Origin: Spirochaetaceae bacterium
GTDB lineage: Bacteria > Spirochaetota > Spirochaetia > SZUA-6 > Bin103
Length of the DNA: 30,161 nt
Direction: 5' to 3'
Assembly: GCA_026710565.1 (NCBI GenBank)
Contig: JAPOQV010000333.1
Span: forward strand, 1-30,161
In this document: piece by piece, positions 7,969 through 16,243 of the stretch
Layout: every line of letters begins with the position of its first letter
Numbering within the stretch: the first letter of the stretch is position 1
Notes under the pieces: generated by a model
Seen by the model: the letters and a program-made list of their open reading frames with translations, nothing else
Told to the model about the DNA's origin: nothing
Databases searched by the model: none
Made by a program: the position numbers and the translations under genes

Positions 7969-9368
7969 GCGGCACCCTCACGACGGCCGCCGGCGGCGCC
8001 GTCGAGAAAGGCGCCGCGGACGGCGCGGTCGAGTCGCTGCTGCAGGGCTTCGCGAGAAAGTTCCGCAGGCACACGCTGGGCAAGATCGGCGCGGTGACGC
8101 TGCTCGTGCTCTACGCCCTGGCGCTGCTGGCCGACCCGCTGTCGCCGGCGACCATGCGCTGGACGGACAAGACCAAGTCGTACCAGCCGCCGACGCGCAT
8201 CCACTTCAGCTACCTCGACGGCGGCGACGTGGTGGTGCGGCCGTTCGTGTTCGAGATGCACATCGTCAACCAGGCGCTGCGCATCTACGGCCGCGTGCCG
8301 CGCCACACCCTCCGCGTGATCTCGCAGGAGACGGTCGCCGGACGGGGAGACCTGCGCGCGGTCGCCATGCAGGACTCGGCGGCGGTGCGCGCGAGCGCTG
8401 CGGTCGCGGCGTTCCGGCGCCATTACGGGCTGCGGCTGGACCACCCGGCGCTGGACGAGCTCCGGTCGCTGATCGCGGCGGTCGAGCGCGACCCGAGCCG
8501 CGACCTGCACCGCACCGTGCGCTTCGACCTGGGCCTGCCGGCCACGCCGGTCGCGGAGCTGATCGTCGCCAAGGGCAACAAGAACTTCGTGGGCTTCTTC
8601 GCACGCGGCGTGCCGTACCGGTTCCTGGGGACGTTCACGGCGCGTTGGCACCTGCTCACCTCGCCGACCGGCGGCTTCTTTCCGCTCGGCACCGACCACG
8701 TAGGCCGCGACCTGCTGTCGCGGCTGCTGCACGGCGCGCGCGTGTCGCTCACCGTCGGGCTGGTCGGCGCGACCATCACGCTGGTGATCGGCCTCTTGAT
8801 CGGCGGCGCCGCCGGCTACTTCGGCGGCGCCATCGACAACCTGCTGATGCGCTTCACGGAGGTGCTGCTGGCCTTCCCCGCGTTCTACCTGCTGCTGGCG
8901 CTGCGCGGCACCTTTCCGCCGACGCTCCACAGCGTGCAGGTCTACTTCCTGATCATCCTGATCGTCTCCTTCGTCATCTGGGGCGGCCTGGCGCGCATCG
9001 TGCGCGGCATGGTGCTGTCCCTGCGGTCGGAGGACTACGTGCTGGCCGCCCGCGCGCTCGGCCTGGGCCCGTTCAAGATCATCGTCCGCCACGTGCTGCC
9101 GAACACGCTCTCCTACGTGATCGTGCACGTCACGCTGACCATCCCCGGCTTCATCCTGGGCGAGTCGACCCTGAGCTTCCTGGGGCTGGGCATCACCGAG
9201 CCGCAGTCGAGCTGGGGTCTGATGCTGTCGGTGTCGCGCGGCTACCGGATTTTCCAGGACTTCCCGTGGATCCTGGTGCCGGGCATCTTCATTTTCCTCG
9301 CCATCATGGCGTGGAACTTCGTCGGCGACGGCCTGCGCGACGCGGTGGATCCGAGGAGCCGGGGTTGA
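7965..9368 (+). CDS. ABC importer permease, DppC/OppC type with long periplasmic insert
   Basis: This 467-residue permease is about 160 residues longer than typical DppC. The first helix is at about residues 42-60 (IGAVTLLVLYALALLADPL). A long hydrophilic segment, residues about 62-235, follows and should lie in the periplasm, containing YQPPTRIHFSYLDGGDVVVR and VGFFARGVPYRFLGTF. The standard core then resumes with PLGTDHVGRDLLSRLLHGAR, five more helices, the coupling loop VLAARALGLGPFKIIVRHVL, and the ending VGDGLRDAVDPR. Extended DppC-like permeases with an early 'PPTRIHF' block are a known variant; the 330-420 bp portion corresponding to residues 105-190 looks extra even for them. It is translationally coupled to both neighbours (ATGA upstream, TTGA downstream). 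Confidence 0.9.
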   Translation: MSGTLTTAAGGAVEKGAADGAVESLLQGFARKFRRHTLGKIGAVTLLVLYALALLADPLSPATMRWTDKTKSYQPPTRIHFSYLDGGDVVVRPFVFEMHIVNQALRIYGRVPRHTLRVISQETVAGRGDLRAVAMQDSAAVRASAAVAAFRRHYGLRLDHPALDELRSLIAAVERDPSRDLHRTVRFDLGLPATPVAELIVAKGNKNFVGFFARGVPYRFLGTFTARWHLLTSPTGGFFPLGTDHVGRDLLSRLLHGARVSLTVGLVGATITLVIGLLIGGAAGYFGGAIDNLLMRFTEVLLAFPAFYLLLALRGTFPPTLHSVQVYFLIILIVSFVIWGGLARIVRGMVLSLRSEDYVLAARALGLGPFKIIVRHVLPNTLSYVIVHVTLTIPGFILGESTLSFLGLGITEPQSSWGLMLSVSRGYRIFQDFPWILVPGIFIFLAIMAWNFVGDGLRDAVDPRSRG

Positions 9369-10383
9369 GCGACTCCTCGGGCGGTGGCGCGATCCTGGCA
9401 GTCGAGGACCTGCAGGTCAGCTTCCACCTGCACGACCACGTGGTGCGCGCCGTGGACGGGGTCGACCTGCACGTGGACGAGGGGGAGACGCTTGGCCTGG
9501 TCGGCGAGTCCGGCTGCGGCAAGTCGGTCACCTCGCTGGCCGTGATGCGGCTCATCCCGCAACCTCCCGGCCGCATCGAGCGCGGCTCGATCCGCCTGCG
9601 CGGGCGCGAGCTCACCGGCCTGAGCGACCGCGCCATCCGCGCCGTGCGCGGCAATGACATCTCCATGATCTTCCAGGAGCCGATGACCTCCCTGAACCCC
9701 GTCTACTCGATCGGCGACCAGATCGGCGAAGCCCTGACCCTGCACCGCGGCATGGACCGCGGCCAGGCTCGGCAGGAGGCGGTGCGACTGCTGGGCCTGG
9801 TCGGCATGTCGGACCCGGACTCGCGGGTCCGCGACTATCCGTTCCAGCTCTCCGGAGGCCTCCGGCAGCGGGCGATGATCGCCATCGCGCTGGCCTGCGA
9901 GCCGGCGCTGCTGATCGCGGACGAGCCGACCACGGCGCTGGACGTCACCATCCAGGCGCAGATCCTCCGGCTGATGCGGTCGCTGAAAGAGCGCGTGCAC
10001 ACCTCGATCATCTTCATCACCCACGACCTGGCGGTGGTGGCCGGCTTCGCCGACCGCGTCGTGGTGATGTACGCGGGCGTGGTGGTCGAGTCCGCGCCGG
10101 TACGCGCGATCTTCAAGGAGCCGCAGCACCCCTACACGCAGGGGCTGCTGGCCTCGGTGCCGGTGCTGACCGGCCCGGCCTCGCGGGAGCCGCTGCGCGC
10201 CATTCCCGGACACCTGCCCGATCCGCGCCGGCGGCTTCCGGGCTGCCGCTTCGCCGACCGCTGCCCGCAGGCGATGGCGCGCTGCACGGAGGCGGAGCCG
10301 GCGCTGACCTGGCTCGACGAGACCCGCCAGGTGCGCTGCTTCCTGCACGGCGAGGCAACGCGGCCGGTGGAGGAGAGTCTGCC

Positions 10384-10387
<4 letters not shown>
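9365..10387 (+). CDS. ABC importer ATP-binding protein, DppD/OppD type
   Basis: This cytoplasmic ATPase of 340 residues begins at TTG 9365, whose last two bases are also the first two of the preceding TGA; gaggag six to seven bases upstream acts as ribosome-binding site. Walker A is [11 protein letters not shown], the Q-loop segment is [20 protein letters not shown], the signature is [15 protein letters not shown] (Leu where Met is usual), and Walker B plus D-loop is [14 protein letters not shown]. The C-terminal oligopeptide/dipeptide domain has the cysteine motif [15 protein letters not shown], which in relatives holds an iron-sulfur cluster. An upstream open frame extends to 8645, but that stretch overlaps the permease gene and is not protein-like. 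Confidence 0.92.
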
Positions 10388-11484
<1,097 letters not shown>

Positions 11485-11485
11485 A

Positions 11486-11509
11486 CGCACGCCACTGATC
11501 GTGGCTGCG
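11486..11509. terminator. Hairpin between convergent genes
   Basis: CGCA-c-GCCAC / GTGGC-TGCG forms a 9-bp stem with one bulged base and a 5-base loop. It lies between the stop of the importer operon (11484) and the stop of the convergent ImmA-like gene (11513), a usual place for a two-way terminator. There is no T-run. Confidence 0.4.
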
Positions 11510-11512
11510 CCA

Positions 11513-12805
11513 TCAAGCGGAAGGCCATGCGAAACTCGAAATCTCCGCAATGTCGTGATTCTGGATCTGATGTCGGACCACCCAGCTCGACACCCCCAAC
11601 TCCGCTGCGAAGTCGTCCATCGCCTCTCCATCGACGAACCGAGCATGTCCCACCTGCGTTCGAACCCATTCGGCCGGTGCGAGAAACTCGGCGGCAAACG
11701 CCCGCGATTGGGCTTGGCGCGCGGTCTCGATCGTCGCGAGAATCGCGGGTCCCGGTTCTTCTCGTCCCATGTAGTCGCCGAGAGCCCGTGCCAGAAGAAA
11801 CCGTCTTCCGGTCAGGGGCTTGCGGACCACCACGCACGAGGGGGAGTCGGACGCCACACACCCCTGGATCCGCGGCGACGGAGACTCCTCCACGTCCTGA
11901 CTCCAGATCGCGCGAGGACCACGATCGTCGAAGTCGAACCGGCCCGGCGCCGCTGCCAGTTCCTCGCGCACGGCGCGGGCGTCGTCATATCCCCGCCGCC
12001 ACGGCAGGTTCCCAGTCGCCGACCGAGCTCGGACAGCGTGCCGGACGGCGTGCCAGTGCTCGCCACTGTCCTTCTGTTCCGCAGATTCGAGCCAATGACC
12101 CAGCCATGTCTGGACCTCTTCGAGCGAGTCTTCGCGGGCGGAGCCCAGTGTTTCCTCTCGAATGGCAGGATCCAACTGATTCCAGACGCGGGCGATTCGA
12201 TCTGCGGTGCGTACGTCGATGTCGAACGGATCGAGACCCATGAGCGCGCAGGCCTGGCAGAACTCCCGAGCCTCCGAATCAAGCGACTCGATGGCCTCCC
12301 ACTCGGACTCCAGTGCCTCGAAAGGCGTCTGCGTCTCCCGAAGCCGCCCGATGACATCGGCAATGAGAGCTCGAAATTCCTGTTCCAGCTCGTCACGACC
12401 GAGCACCACGTCACACTCCCCGCGAAACTCCAGCGGCGCGTGCTTCGGGCTCCAGCTCGTGGCGGCCACGCGGATCCGACTCCCGATCGGGACAAGTGTC
12501 AATCGCGGAAGAACGAACCCGTTTCCAGCGTGCGAGAGATCGTGTCTGGCGGGGAACCCCGGACGCTCGTCACCCGCCACGCTTCCGGCCTCGTACCACA
12601 GGTGCCACCAATTGACGGCCAACCACTCCGCCACGTGTGACAGAGGTACAAAGATGTGGTCTCGATAATCCTTCAGGTAGCGATCATAGACTGATGTAAC
12701 GATCCGATCTCCTACCGTGATATTGACCCGCGCCATCGTGTGCTGCGAAACGCGGTCTGGAGACGGCTCTGCGTCGTCGCACCACTCGTAGTCGAATATC
12801 CCCAC
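11513..12805 (-). CDS. ImmA/IrrE-like protein with degenerate metallopeptidase motif
   Basis: The C-terminal ~110 residues of this 430-residue protein follow the ImmA/IrrE (DUF955) pattern: RRFLLARALGDYM, then ETARQAQSRAFAAEFLAPAE, then DDFAAELGVSSWVVRHQIQN. The family's zinc motif HELGH is replaced by RALGD (Arg340, Ala341, Asp344), so both histidines and the catalytic glutamate are gone and peptidase activity is unlikely. The N-terminal ~150 residues (VPLSHVAEWLAVNWWHLWYE, RHDLSHAGNGFVLPRLTLV) form a domain often found in this clade. GTG 12805 is chosen because the upstream ORF's stop overlaps it (TAGTG); ATG 12736 is an alternative. GC content and third-position GC look lower than in neighbouring operons. 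In relatives the peptidase cuts repressors; here a sensing or binding role is more likely, but that is inference. Confidence 0.72.
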   Translation of the reverse strand: MGIFDYEWCDDAEPSPDRVSQHTMARVNITVGDRIVTSVYDRYLKDYRDHIFVPLSHVAEWLAVNWWHLWYEAGSVAGDERPGFPARHDLSHAGNGFVLPRLTLVPIGSRIRVAATSWSPKHAPLEFRGECDVVLGRDELEQEFRALIADVIGRLRETQTPFEALESEWEAIESLDSEAREFCQACALMGLDPFDIDVRTADRIARVWNQLDPAIREETLGSAREDSLEEVQTWLGHWLESAEQKDSGEHWHAVRHAVRARSATGNLPWRRGYDDARAVREELAAAPGRFDFDDRGPRAIWSQDVEESPSPRIQGCVASDSPSCVVVRKPLTGRRFLLARALGDYMGREEPGPAILATIETARQAQSRAFAAEFLAPAEWVRTQVGHARFVDGEAMDDFAAELGVSSWVVRHQIQNHDIAEISSFAWPSA

Positions 12806-13206
12806 TATGCGAGTCCTTGTACGAGCTGGAAGGGCTCCAGGGGATACCCGTGGTATATGCCCGAACCTGGAGTCCCTTGCCTCGCTTCGAACACCGTGTC
12901 TCCGACGCGGCGCCAGACGCGCCGCGGAAATCCGCGGTCGAATTCGCCGATGGATCCCTGGCGGACGGCGTCTTCAAGCCAGCGCTGGACAAGATCCGGG
13001 TCCCTCTGGAGTTCCTCCGGGCACTTTGACTTTCCCTGTCTGTACACCGGGTTTCCGCATGGACCGGGGATGGTTCTGTGGTATGGGCTGCAGAGATACC
13101 GGCACTTGCGAGACACCGCCTCAAGAGATATGCCGGCGGGCGGCGGCAACACCTTTCGTCCCCTGGGATTGTGGCGGCGGTGCGGTGTGGGACGGGCAGG
13201 CATCAC
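12805..13206 (-). CDS. Small cysteine-containing protein coupled to the ImmA-like gene
   Basis: I do not recognise this protein. Reading from GTG 13206 gives 133 residues, but the first ~35 are Pro/Arg-rich and may be untranslated; in-frame GTGs near 13144 and 13105 are alternatives, the former preceded by AGGGGAC. The protein-like part runs from CRYLCSPYHRTIPGPCGNP through KSKCPEELQRDPDLVQRWLE to the tail GTPGSGIYHGYPLEPFQL. Four cysteines in a C-x3-C-x9-C-x10-C arrangement could bind a metal. Its TAG overlaps the next GTG by one base, so its translation is tied to that of the ImmA-like protein, implying a two-protein module. It follows the HicB-like gene by about 24 bases or more. Function is unknown; a toxin or antitoxin role is possible but untested. 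Confidence 0.5.
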   Translation of the reverse strand: MMPARPTPHRRHNPRGRKVLPPPAGISLEAVSRKCRYLCSPYHRTIPGPCGNPVYRQGKSKCPEELQRDPDLVQRWLEDAVRQGSIGEFDRGFPRRVWRRVGDTVFEARQGTPGSGIYHGYPLEPFQLVQGLA

Positions 13207-13230
13207 AGGAAGACCGTCAAGTCTATCATT

Positions 13231-13440
13231 TCAGAACCTGCGCGTGCGACAATGAACGGCGGCGAGGCGGCGAGAGAGTTCCGACCGCGCTTCGATCAGC
13301 TTCTTCGCGACGTCCCGCGCGATCTCCAGGGTTTCCGTCACCGTCCGGCCTTGCGCAACGAGCCCCGGAATCTCTTCGGCGGTCGCCAAATAGACGCCCT
13401 CAGGGAGCCTCTCAATGTGCAGGTTGACGACTCGCTCCAT
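13231..13440 (-). CDS. HicB-like antitoxin family protein, no recognisable HicA partner
   Basis: This 69-residue protein matches the short HicB fold: the beta-strand start MERVVNLHIERLPEGVYLAT, the turn EEIPGLVAQGRTVTETLE, and the helix IARDVAKKLIEARSEL. HicB proteins normally neutralise the HicA mRNA-cutting toxin. No HicA-like ORF of 60-80 codons is seen on either side in any frame, so this is an orphan or is paired with the cysteine-containing ORF that follows. ATG 13440 is chosen because translation from further upstream (to 13566) gives a basic, non-conserved lead. No strong ribosome-binding site is seen. A 12-bp palindrome, GTTCAAGTGAAC, sits at 13443-13454, two bases ahead of the start. 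No DNA-binding domain follows the HicB fold. Confidence 0.6.
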   Translation of the reverse strand: MERVVNLHIERLPEGVYLATAEEIPGLVAQGRTVTETLEIARDVAKKLIEARSELSRRLAAVHCRTRRF

Positions 13441-13442
13441 GT

Positions 13443-13454
13443 GTTCAAGTGAAC
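13443..13454. promoter_or_regulatory. Palindrome at the hicB-like start
   Basis: GTTCA-AG-TGAAC is a perfect palindrome two bases upstream of ATG 13440. Its position suits an autoregulatory operator, a common feature of toxin-antitoxin operons, but a 12-bp palindrome can also arise by chance. Confidence 0.3.
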
Positions 13455-13516
13455 CGGATCGCCTGCGACTCGGCAAGCACCCGCACGTGCGGGCCGGCCC
13501 TCGCCGATGTTCGCTG

Positions 13517-13561
13517 CTCGGAAGTGAGCTCTGAAGCATAGTTCGCGCCGACGCTTCCGAG
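13517..13561. repeat. Inverted-repeat element, copy A
   Basis: CTCGGAA at 13517-13523 and TTCCGAG at 13555-13561 are perfect inverted arms separated by exactly 31 bases. The element aligns without gaps to copy B at 14979-15023: 32 of 45 positions are identical by eye, including the shared core CTCTGAAGC, and similarity continues for about 12 bases past the right arm. It lies upstream of the HicB-like gene and downstream of the AlbA_2 gene. The bases equivalent to the copy-B -10 box have decayed here. Confidence 0.6.
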
Positions 13562-13620
13562 TTCATTGCCGGGCAGACGGGTCGAGTTACCTTCGCCGTC
13601 AGTTGCCACGCACCACCCGC

Positions 13621-14976
13621 TCACCGGCCGGTTCGCACGTAGCGCCGCTTGGGATCTCGCGGGCCGCTGCCCACTTCGCGGACCAGTCCGCGCGACACCA
13701 GCTTCGCGAGGCGCGTACGCGTGGCGCGCGGCGAACGTCCGATGGCCGCGGCGACTTCGCTCGTGCTGCGTCCATCGCCCTGCTCCAGCAGGGCGAGGAT
13801 CGACCGATCGACCGGATCGACCGATACCAGCCCCGTCACCTCCGTGCGGATGGTGACGCGCAGCCGCAGGCCAATCTCTTCCCACGCCGGAGGCGCCAGG
13901 CCGGAATCGCGACATGAGGCGATCATGCGCTGGATGCCGCTTCCCCATTGCTCCACCAGCCCGAGCTCGTGGAAGACTCGTCCGATCGTGCGATTGCGCA
14001 ACTTCGAGATACCCAGCGGCAGATCGTCCAGCGTGAGCCCGAACGGCAACAGGCCCGGGTTCTCGACCTCCAGCCGATCGTCGAAGATCGCGACCCGGAT
14101 CGGCGCACCCCGCTGTGAATAGTCGGCGTGAGCGACGGCGTTGACGATCGCCTCGCGGACCGCGGCCGGCGGCAGGTTCCACCGCTCCTCCCGCCGAACC
14201 GGACCGATGGATGCGCCGTGCAGCGCGTGCTTGCGCACGAACTCGACTGCCTCCTCGATCGCCGTGATGAGTGGCATCTTGAGGTCCGCATGGTCGAGAA
14301 TGGCCGTCTTGTCGGTTCTGGCGAAGCGGCCGGCCTGGATCCGGGCGTCAGGGAAGTGAGTGAGGCGATCGGCTCCGAAGAGCAGCATTCCGCCCGCGGT
14401 AGGCACCAGCCGACCCTGATGACGGGTGACGAGCCGGAGAGTTTCGAGGTTGCGGCGCGTCAGGTTCCGCGAAGGGGCAAAGAACTCGGAAGCGACTCGG
14501 AAGTCGACCGCTTCCGAGTCCAGAGCCGGAAGCGGCTGCTCATCGAACGAATCGCCGGCGGCAAAGCGCTGCATTTCCGCGATCAATGATTCATCCGCCG
14601 GCCGATTGGATGAACCAACCCGCACGTAGGCACCGGCTCGGAGTCCCTCCCGGGCGATGAAATGCGGTCGCGCCGGGCTCGGATGGACATGCACGGCCAG
14701 CACCTGCAGGTTCCGGAACGTAAGGATCTGCAGGTCCGGCAGCAGGCGTGGCCTGACCGAATCACTGATCAGGTTGGCCGCTCGTTCCTCCGCATCCAGC
14801 GGGCTCTCCACTCCGCGCACGTGCGCGGTTCGGTCCTCGACCCCGATGAGAATCGTCCCGCCGGTCGTATTGGCGAACGCAACGACCGTGCGCAGCATAC
14901 CAGCCGGCGAGGAGAGATCACGCTTGAACTCCAGGTCCTTGCCCTCGGGCCTGCGCAGCATCTCCACGAGGTCCAT
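13621..14976 (-). CDS. AlbA_2 domain / ATP-binding regulator with C-terminal winged helix
   Basis: This 451-residue protein has an N-terminal AlbA_2 (Schlafen-like) domain, shown by EGKDLEFKRDLSSPAGMLRT and VVAFANTTGGTILIGVED at residues about 10-50. A C-terminal HATPase_c_4-type region carries NLPPAAVREAIVNAVAHADY, then IFDDRLEVENPGLLPFGLT and NRTIGRVFHELGLVEQWGSG. The last ~60 residues look like a winged helix (DRSILALLEQGDGRSTSEVA, then IGRSPRATRTRLAKLVSRGL). Such proteins are usually annotated as ATP-binding transcriptional regulators and are frequent in accessory and defence regions; the biochemical role of most is unknown. ATG 14976 lacks a ribosome-binding site but lies 8 bases after a -10-like TAAATT, suggesting a leaderless transcript. 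The promoter is bracketed by inverted-repeat copy B, which suggests repression, perhaps by its own product. Confidence 0.85.
   Translation of the reverse strand: MDLVEMLRRPEGKDLEFKRDLSSPAGMLRTVVAFANTTGGTILIGVEDRTAHVRGVESPLDAEERAANLISDSVRPRLLPDLQILTFRNLQVLAVHVHPSPARPHFIAREGLRAGAYVRVGSSNRPADESLIAEMQRFAAGDSFDEQPLPALDSEAVDFRVASEFFAPSRNLTRRNLETLRLVTRHQGRLVPTAGGMLLFGADRLTHFPDARIQAGRFARTDKTAILDHADLKMPLITAIEEAVEFVRKHALHGASIGPVRREERWNLPPAAVREAIVNAVAHADYSQRGAPIRVAIFDDRLEVENPGLLPFGLTLDDLPLGISKLRNRTIGRVFHELGLVEQWGSGIQRMIASCRDSGLAPPAWEEIGLRLRVTIRTEVTGLVSVDPVDRSILALLEQGDGRSTSEVAAAIGRSPRATRTRLAKLVSRGLVREVGSGPRDPKRRYVRTGR
14485..14520. repeat. Cluster of CTCGGAAG/CTTCCGAG motifs inside the AlbA_2 gene
   Basis: CTCGGAAG occurs at 14485-14492 and again inside a perfect 10-bp inverted repeat, GACTCGGAAG (14494-14503) / CTTCCGAGTC (14511-14520), with a 7-base spacer. 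The motif is the same as the arms of copies A and B. The DNA also encodes protein here (LDSEAVDFRVASEFFAP), so coincidence with codon choice is possible. Confidence 0.4.
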
Positions 14977-14978
14977 AG

Positions 14979-15023
14979 CTCGGAAATTTACTCTGAAGCC
15001 ACGGTCGGCGCCAAGCTTCCGAG
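14979..15023. repeat. Inverted-repeat element, copy B (operator-like)
   Basis: CTCGGAA at 14979-14985 and TTCCGAG at 15017-15023 are perfect arms; the palindrome extends to 9 bp as AGCTCGGAA/TTCCGAGCT. The spacing between the 7-base arms is 31 bases, identical to copy A. The arms bracket the promoter-like boxes of the AlbA_2 gene and the inner end touches its start codon, the arrangement expected for a repressor site. Confidence 0.6.
14985..15014 (-). promoter_or_regulatory. Candidate promoter of the AlbA_2 gene
   Basis: Reading the minus strand, TTGGCG (15014-15009) is followed after 18 bases by TAAATT (14990-14985), and ATG begins 8 bases later at 14976. Transcription would start at or next to the initiation codon. 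Confidence 0.5.
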
Positions 15024-15044
15024 CTCTGTGCCGAGCTTGGTGCC
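15007..15044. terminator. Hairpin downstream of the M20 gene
   Basis: GGCGCCAAGCT (15007-15017) and AGCTTGGTGCC (15034-15044) form an 11-bp stem with one non-Watson-Crick position and a 16-base loop. It lies 27 bases after the minus-strand M20 stop and overlaps copy B, so it may end M20 transcripts just before the AlbA_2 promoter. No U-run is visible. Confidence 0.35.
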
Positions 15045-15070
15045 GGTCGTCGCTCGCGGCTCTGCCAGCG

Positions 15071-16243
15071 TCAGGCGCCGGCGGTCATGATGCGGTGGTA
15101 GACCTCAACAGCCTGCAGCACCTGCGCGCACTCGATCCACTCCACGGCGGCGTGCGCCTGGTCGATGCTGCCGGGGCCGAGCACGATGGAGGGGATACCG
15201 GCCGCGCTGAGCTTGGCGGCGTCGGTGCCGTAGGGCTCGCCGTCGACGGACGCCGTGCCGGTCACCGCGCGCACGGCTTGGGTGGCGGTGGACACGATTG
15301 CGGCATCGGCCGGGGTCTCCATCGGTTCGATGGAGAGGTCTTCCGTCACCTCGATCGTGACGCCCGCATGCTCGGCGGCGACCCGCGCGGCGATGCGCCG
15401 GTACGGGTCCAGCACCGCGGCGAAGTCCTCGCTCGGCAGGACCCGGCGGTCGAGCTCCATCCGGCACTCCGCCGGCACGAAGTTGACCTGCAGACCGCCG
15501 TGGATGGTGCCGATGTTGTGGGTCGGCACGCCGGTGATGCCGTCGTCGAGCGCGGCGAAGCCGGCGCCGACCTCCTCGTCGAACGCCGTGATCAGCCGCG
15601 CCGCGGCGCTGATCGCGCTGGCGCCCAGGTGCGGCTTGGAGCTGTGCGCAGCCGTGCCGTGCACGTCGATCAGGGCGCGGATGATCCCCTTGTGCGCGCG
15701 GATGATGCGCAATTCGGTCGGTTCGGCGACCACGGCGGCCACGATACGCGTCCCACACGCTGAGAGCGCGTCCGCCAGCGCGGCGGCGCCCCGCATGCGG
15801 TACTCCTCGTCCACGACGCCGGCGTACATCACGCTGACCGGCGGCGGCTCGCCGGAGCGGGCGATGCGCAGCATCGCGTGCAGCATCGCCACCCCGCCGG
15901 CCTTGGTGTCGGCCGAGCCGCGGCCGAACACCCGGCCGTCCTTTACGACCGGTTCGAAGGGCTCTATCGTCATCCCCTCGGCGGTGGCGGTATCCATGTG
16001 GCACTCGAACAGGACGGCCCGGCTCGGGTCCCGTCCCGGCAACGTGGCGACCACGTTCGGCCGTCCCGGCAGCGAGTCCCACTCTTCGGATGCTATGCCA
16101 GCATCCGCGAAGAAGCGGGTCAGGTAGTCGGCCATGCCACGCTCCCCGTCGGTGCCGCCGGGTAGTCCCGGGTTGACGCTCGGGATCGCTACCACCCCCT
16201 GAAGCGTCGCGATGATCGGGTCCGTGCTGCGCTCGTGAGCCAC
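15071..16243 (-). CDS. M20 family amidohydrolase/deacylase (ArgE/DapE type)
   Basis: This 390-residue dinuclear-zinc hydrolase is related to acetylornithine deacetylase and succinyl-diaminopimelate desuccinylase. Zinc-site segments appear in order: LFECHMDTA (His, Asp), RGSADTKAG (bridging Asp), VDEEYRMRG (catalytic and metal Glu), AEPTELRI, and the final histidine in GSIDQAHAAVEW. The dimerisation domain occupies residues about 180-285 with AHSSKPHLGASAI and THNIGTIHGG. GTG 16243 is chosen because GGAGGT lies 6-7 bases upstream; the open frame extends much further, but that part is antisense to the exporter gene. The start overlaps the divergent exporter start by 9 bases. The substrate is uncertain: probably an N-acyl amino acid or a peptide. 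Confidence 0.92.
   Translation of the reverse strand: MAHERSTDPIIATLQGVVAIPSVNPGLPGGTDGERGMADYLTRFFADAGIASEEWDSLPGRPNVVATLPGRDPSRAVLFECHMDTATAEGMTIEPFEPVVKDGRVFGRGSADTKAGGVAMLHAMLRIARSGEPPPVSVMYAGVVDEEYRMRGAAALADALSACGTRIVAAVVAEPTELRIIRAHKGIIRALIDVHGTAAHSSKPHLGASAISAAARLITAFDEEVGAGFAALDDGITGVPTHNIGTIHGGLQVNFVPAECRMELDRRVLPSEDFAAVLDPYRRIAARVAAEHAGVTIEVTEDLSIEPMETPADAAIVSTATQAVRAVTGTASVDGEPYGTDAAKLSAAGIPSIVLGPGSIDQAHAAVEWIECAQVLQAVEVYHRIMTAGA

Noticed and set aside
13120..13206. Possible remnant of a HicA toxin at the N-terminus of the small ORF (RRHNPRGRKVLPPPAGIS).
   Set aside because: It is only loosely reminiscent of the HicA strand region; the catalytic His-containing segment and preceding helix are missing, and no other frame continues it.
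13445..14182. A 245-codon minus-strand frame overlapping the AlbA_2 gene.
   Set aside because: It is an out-of-frame reading of the AlbA_2 gene; the latter carries the domain motifs.
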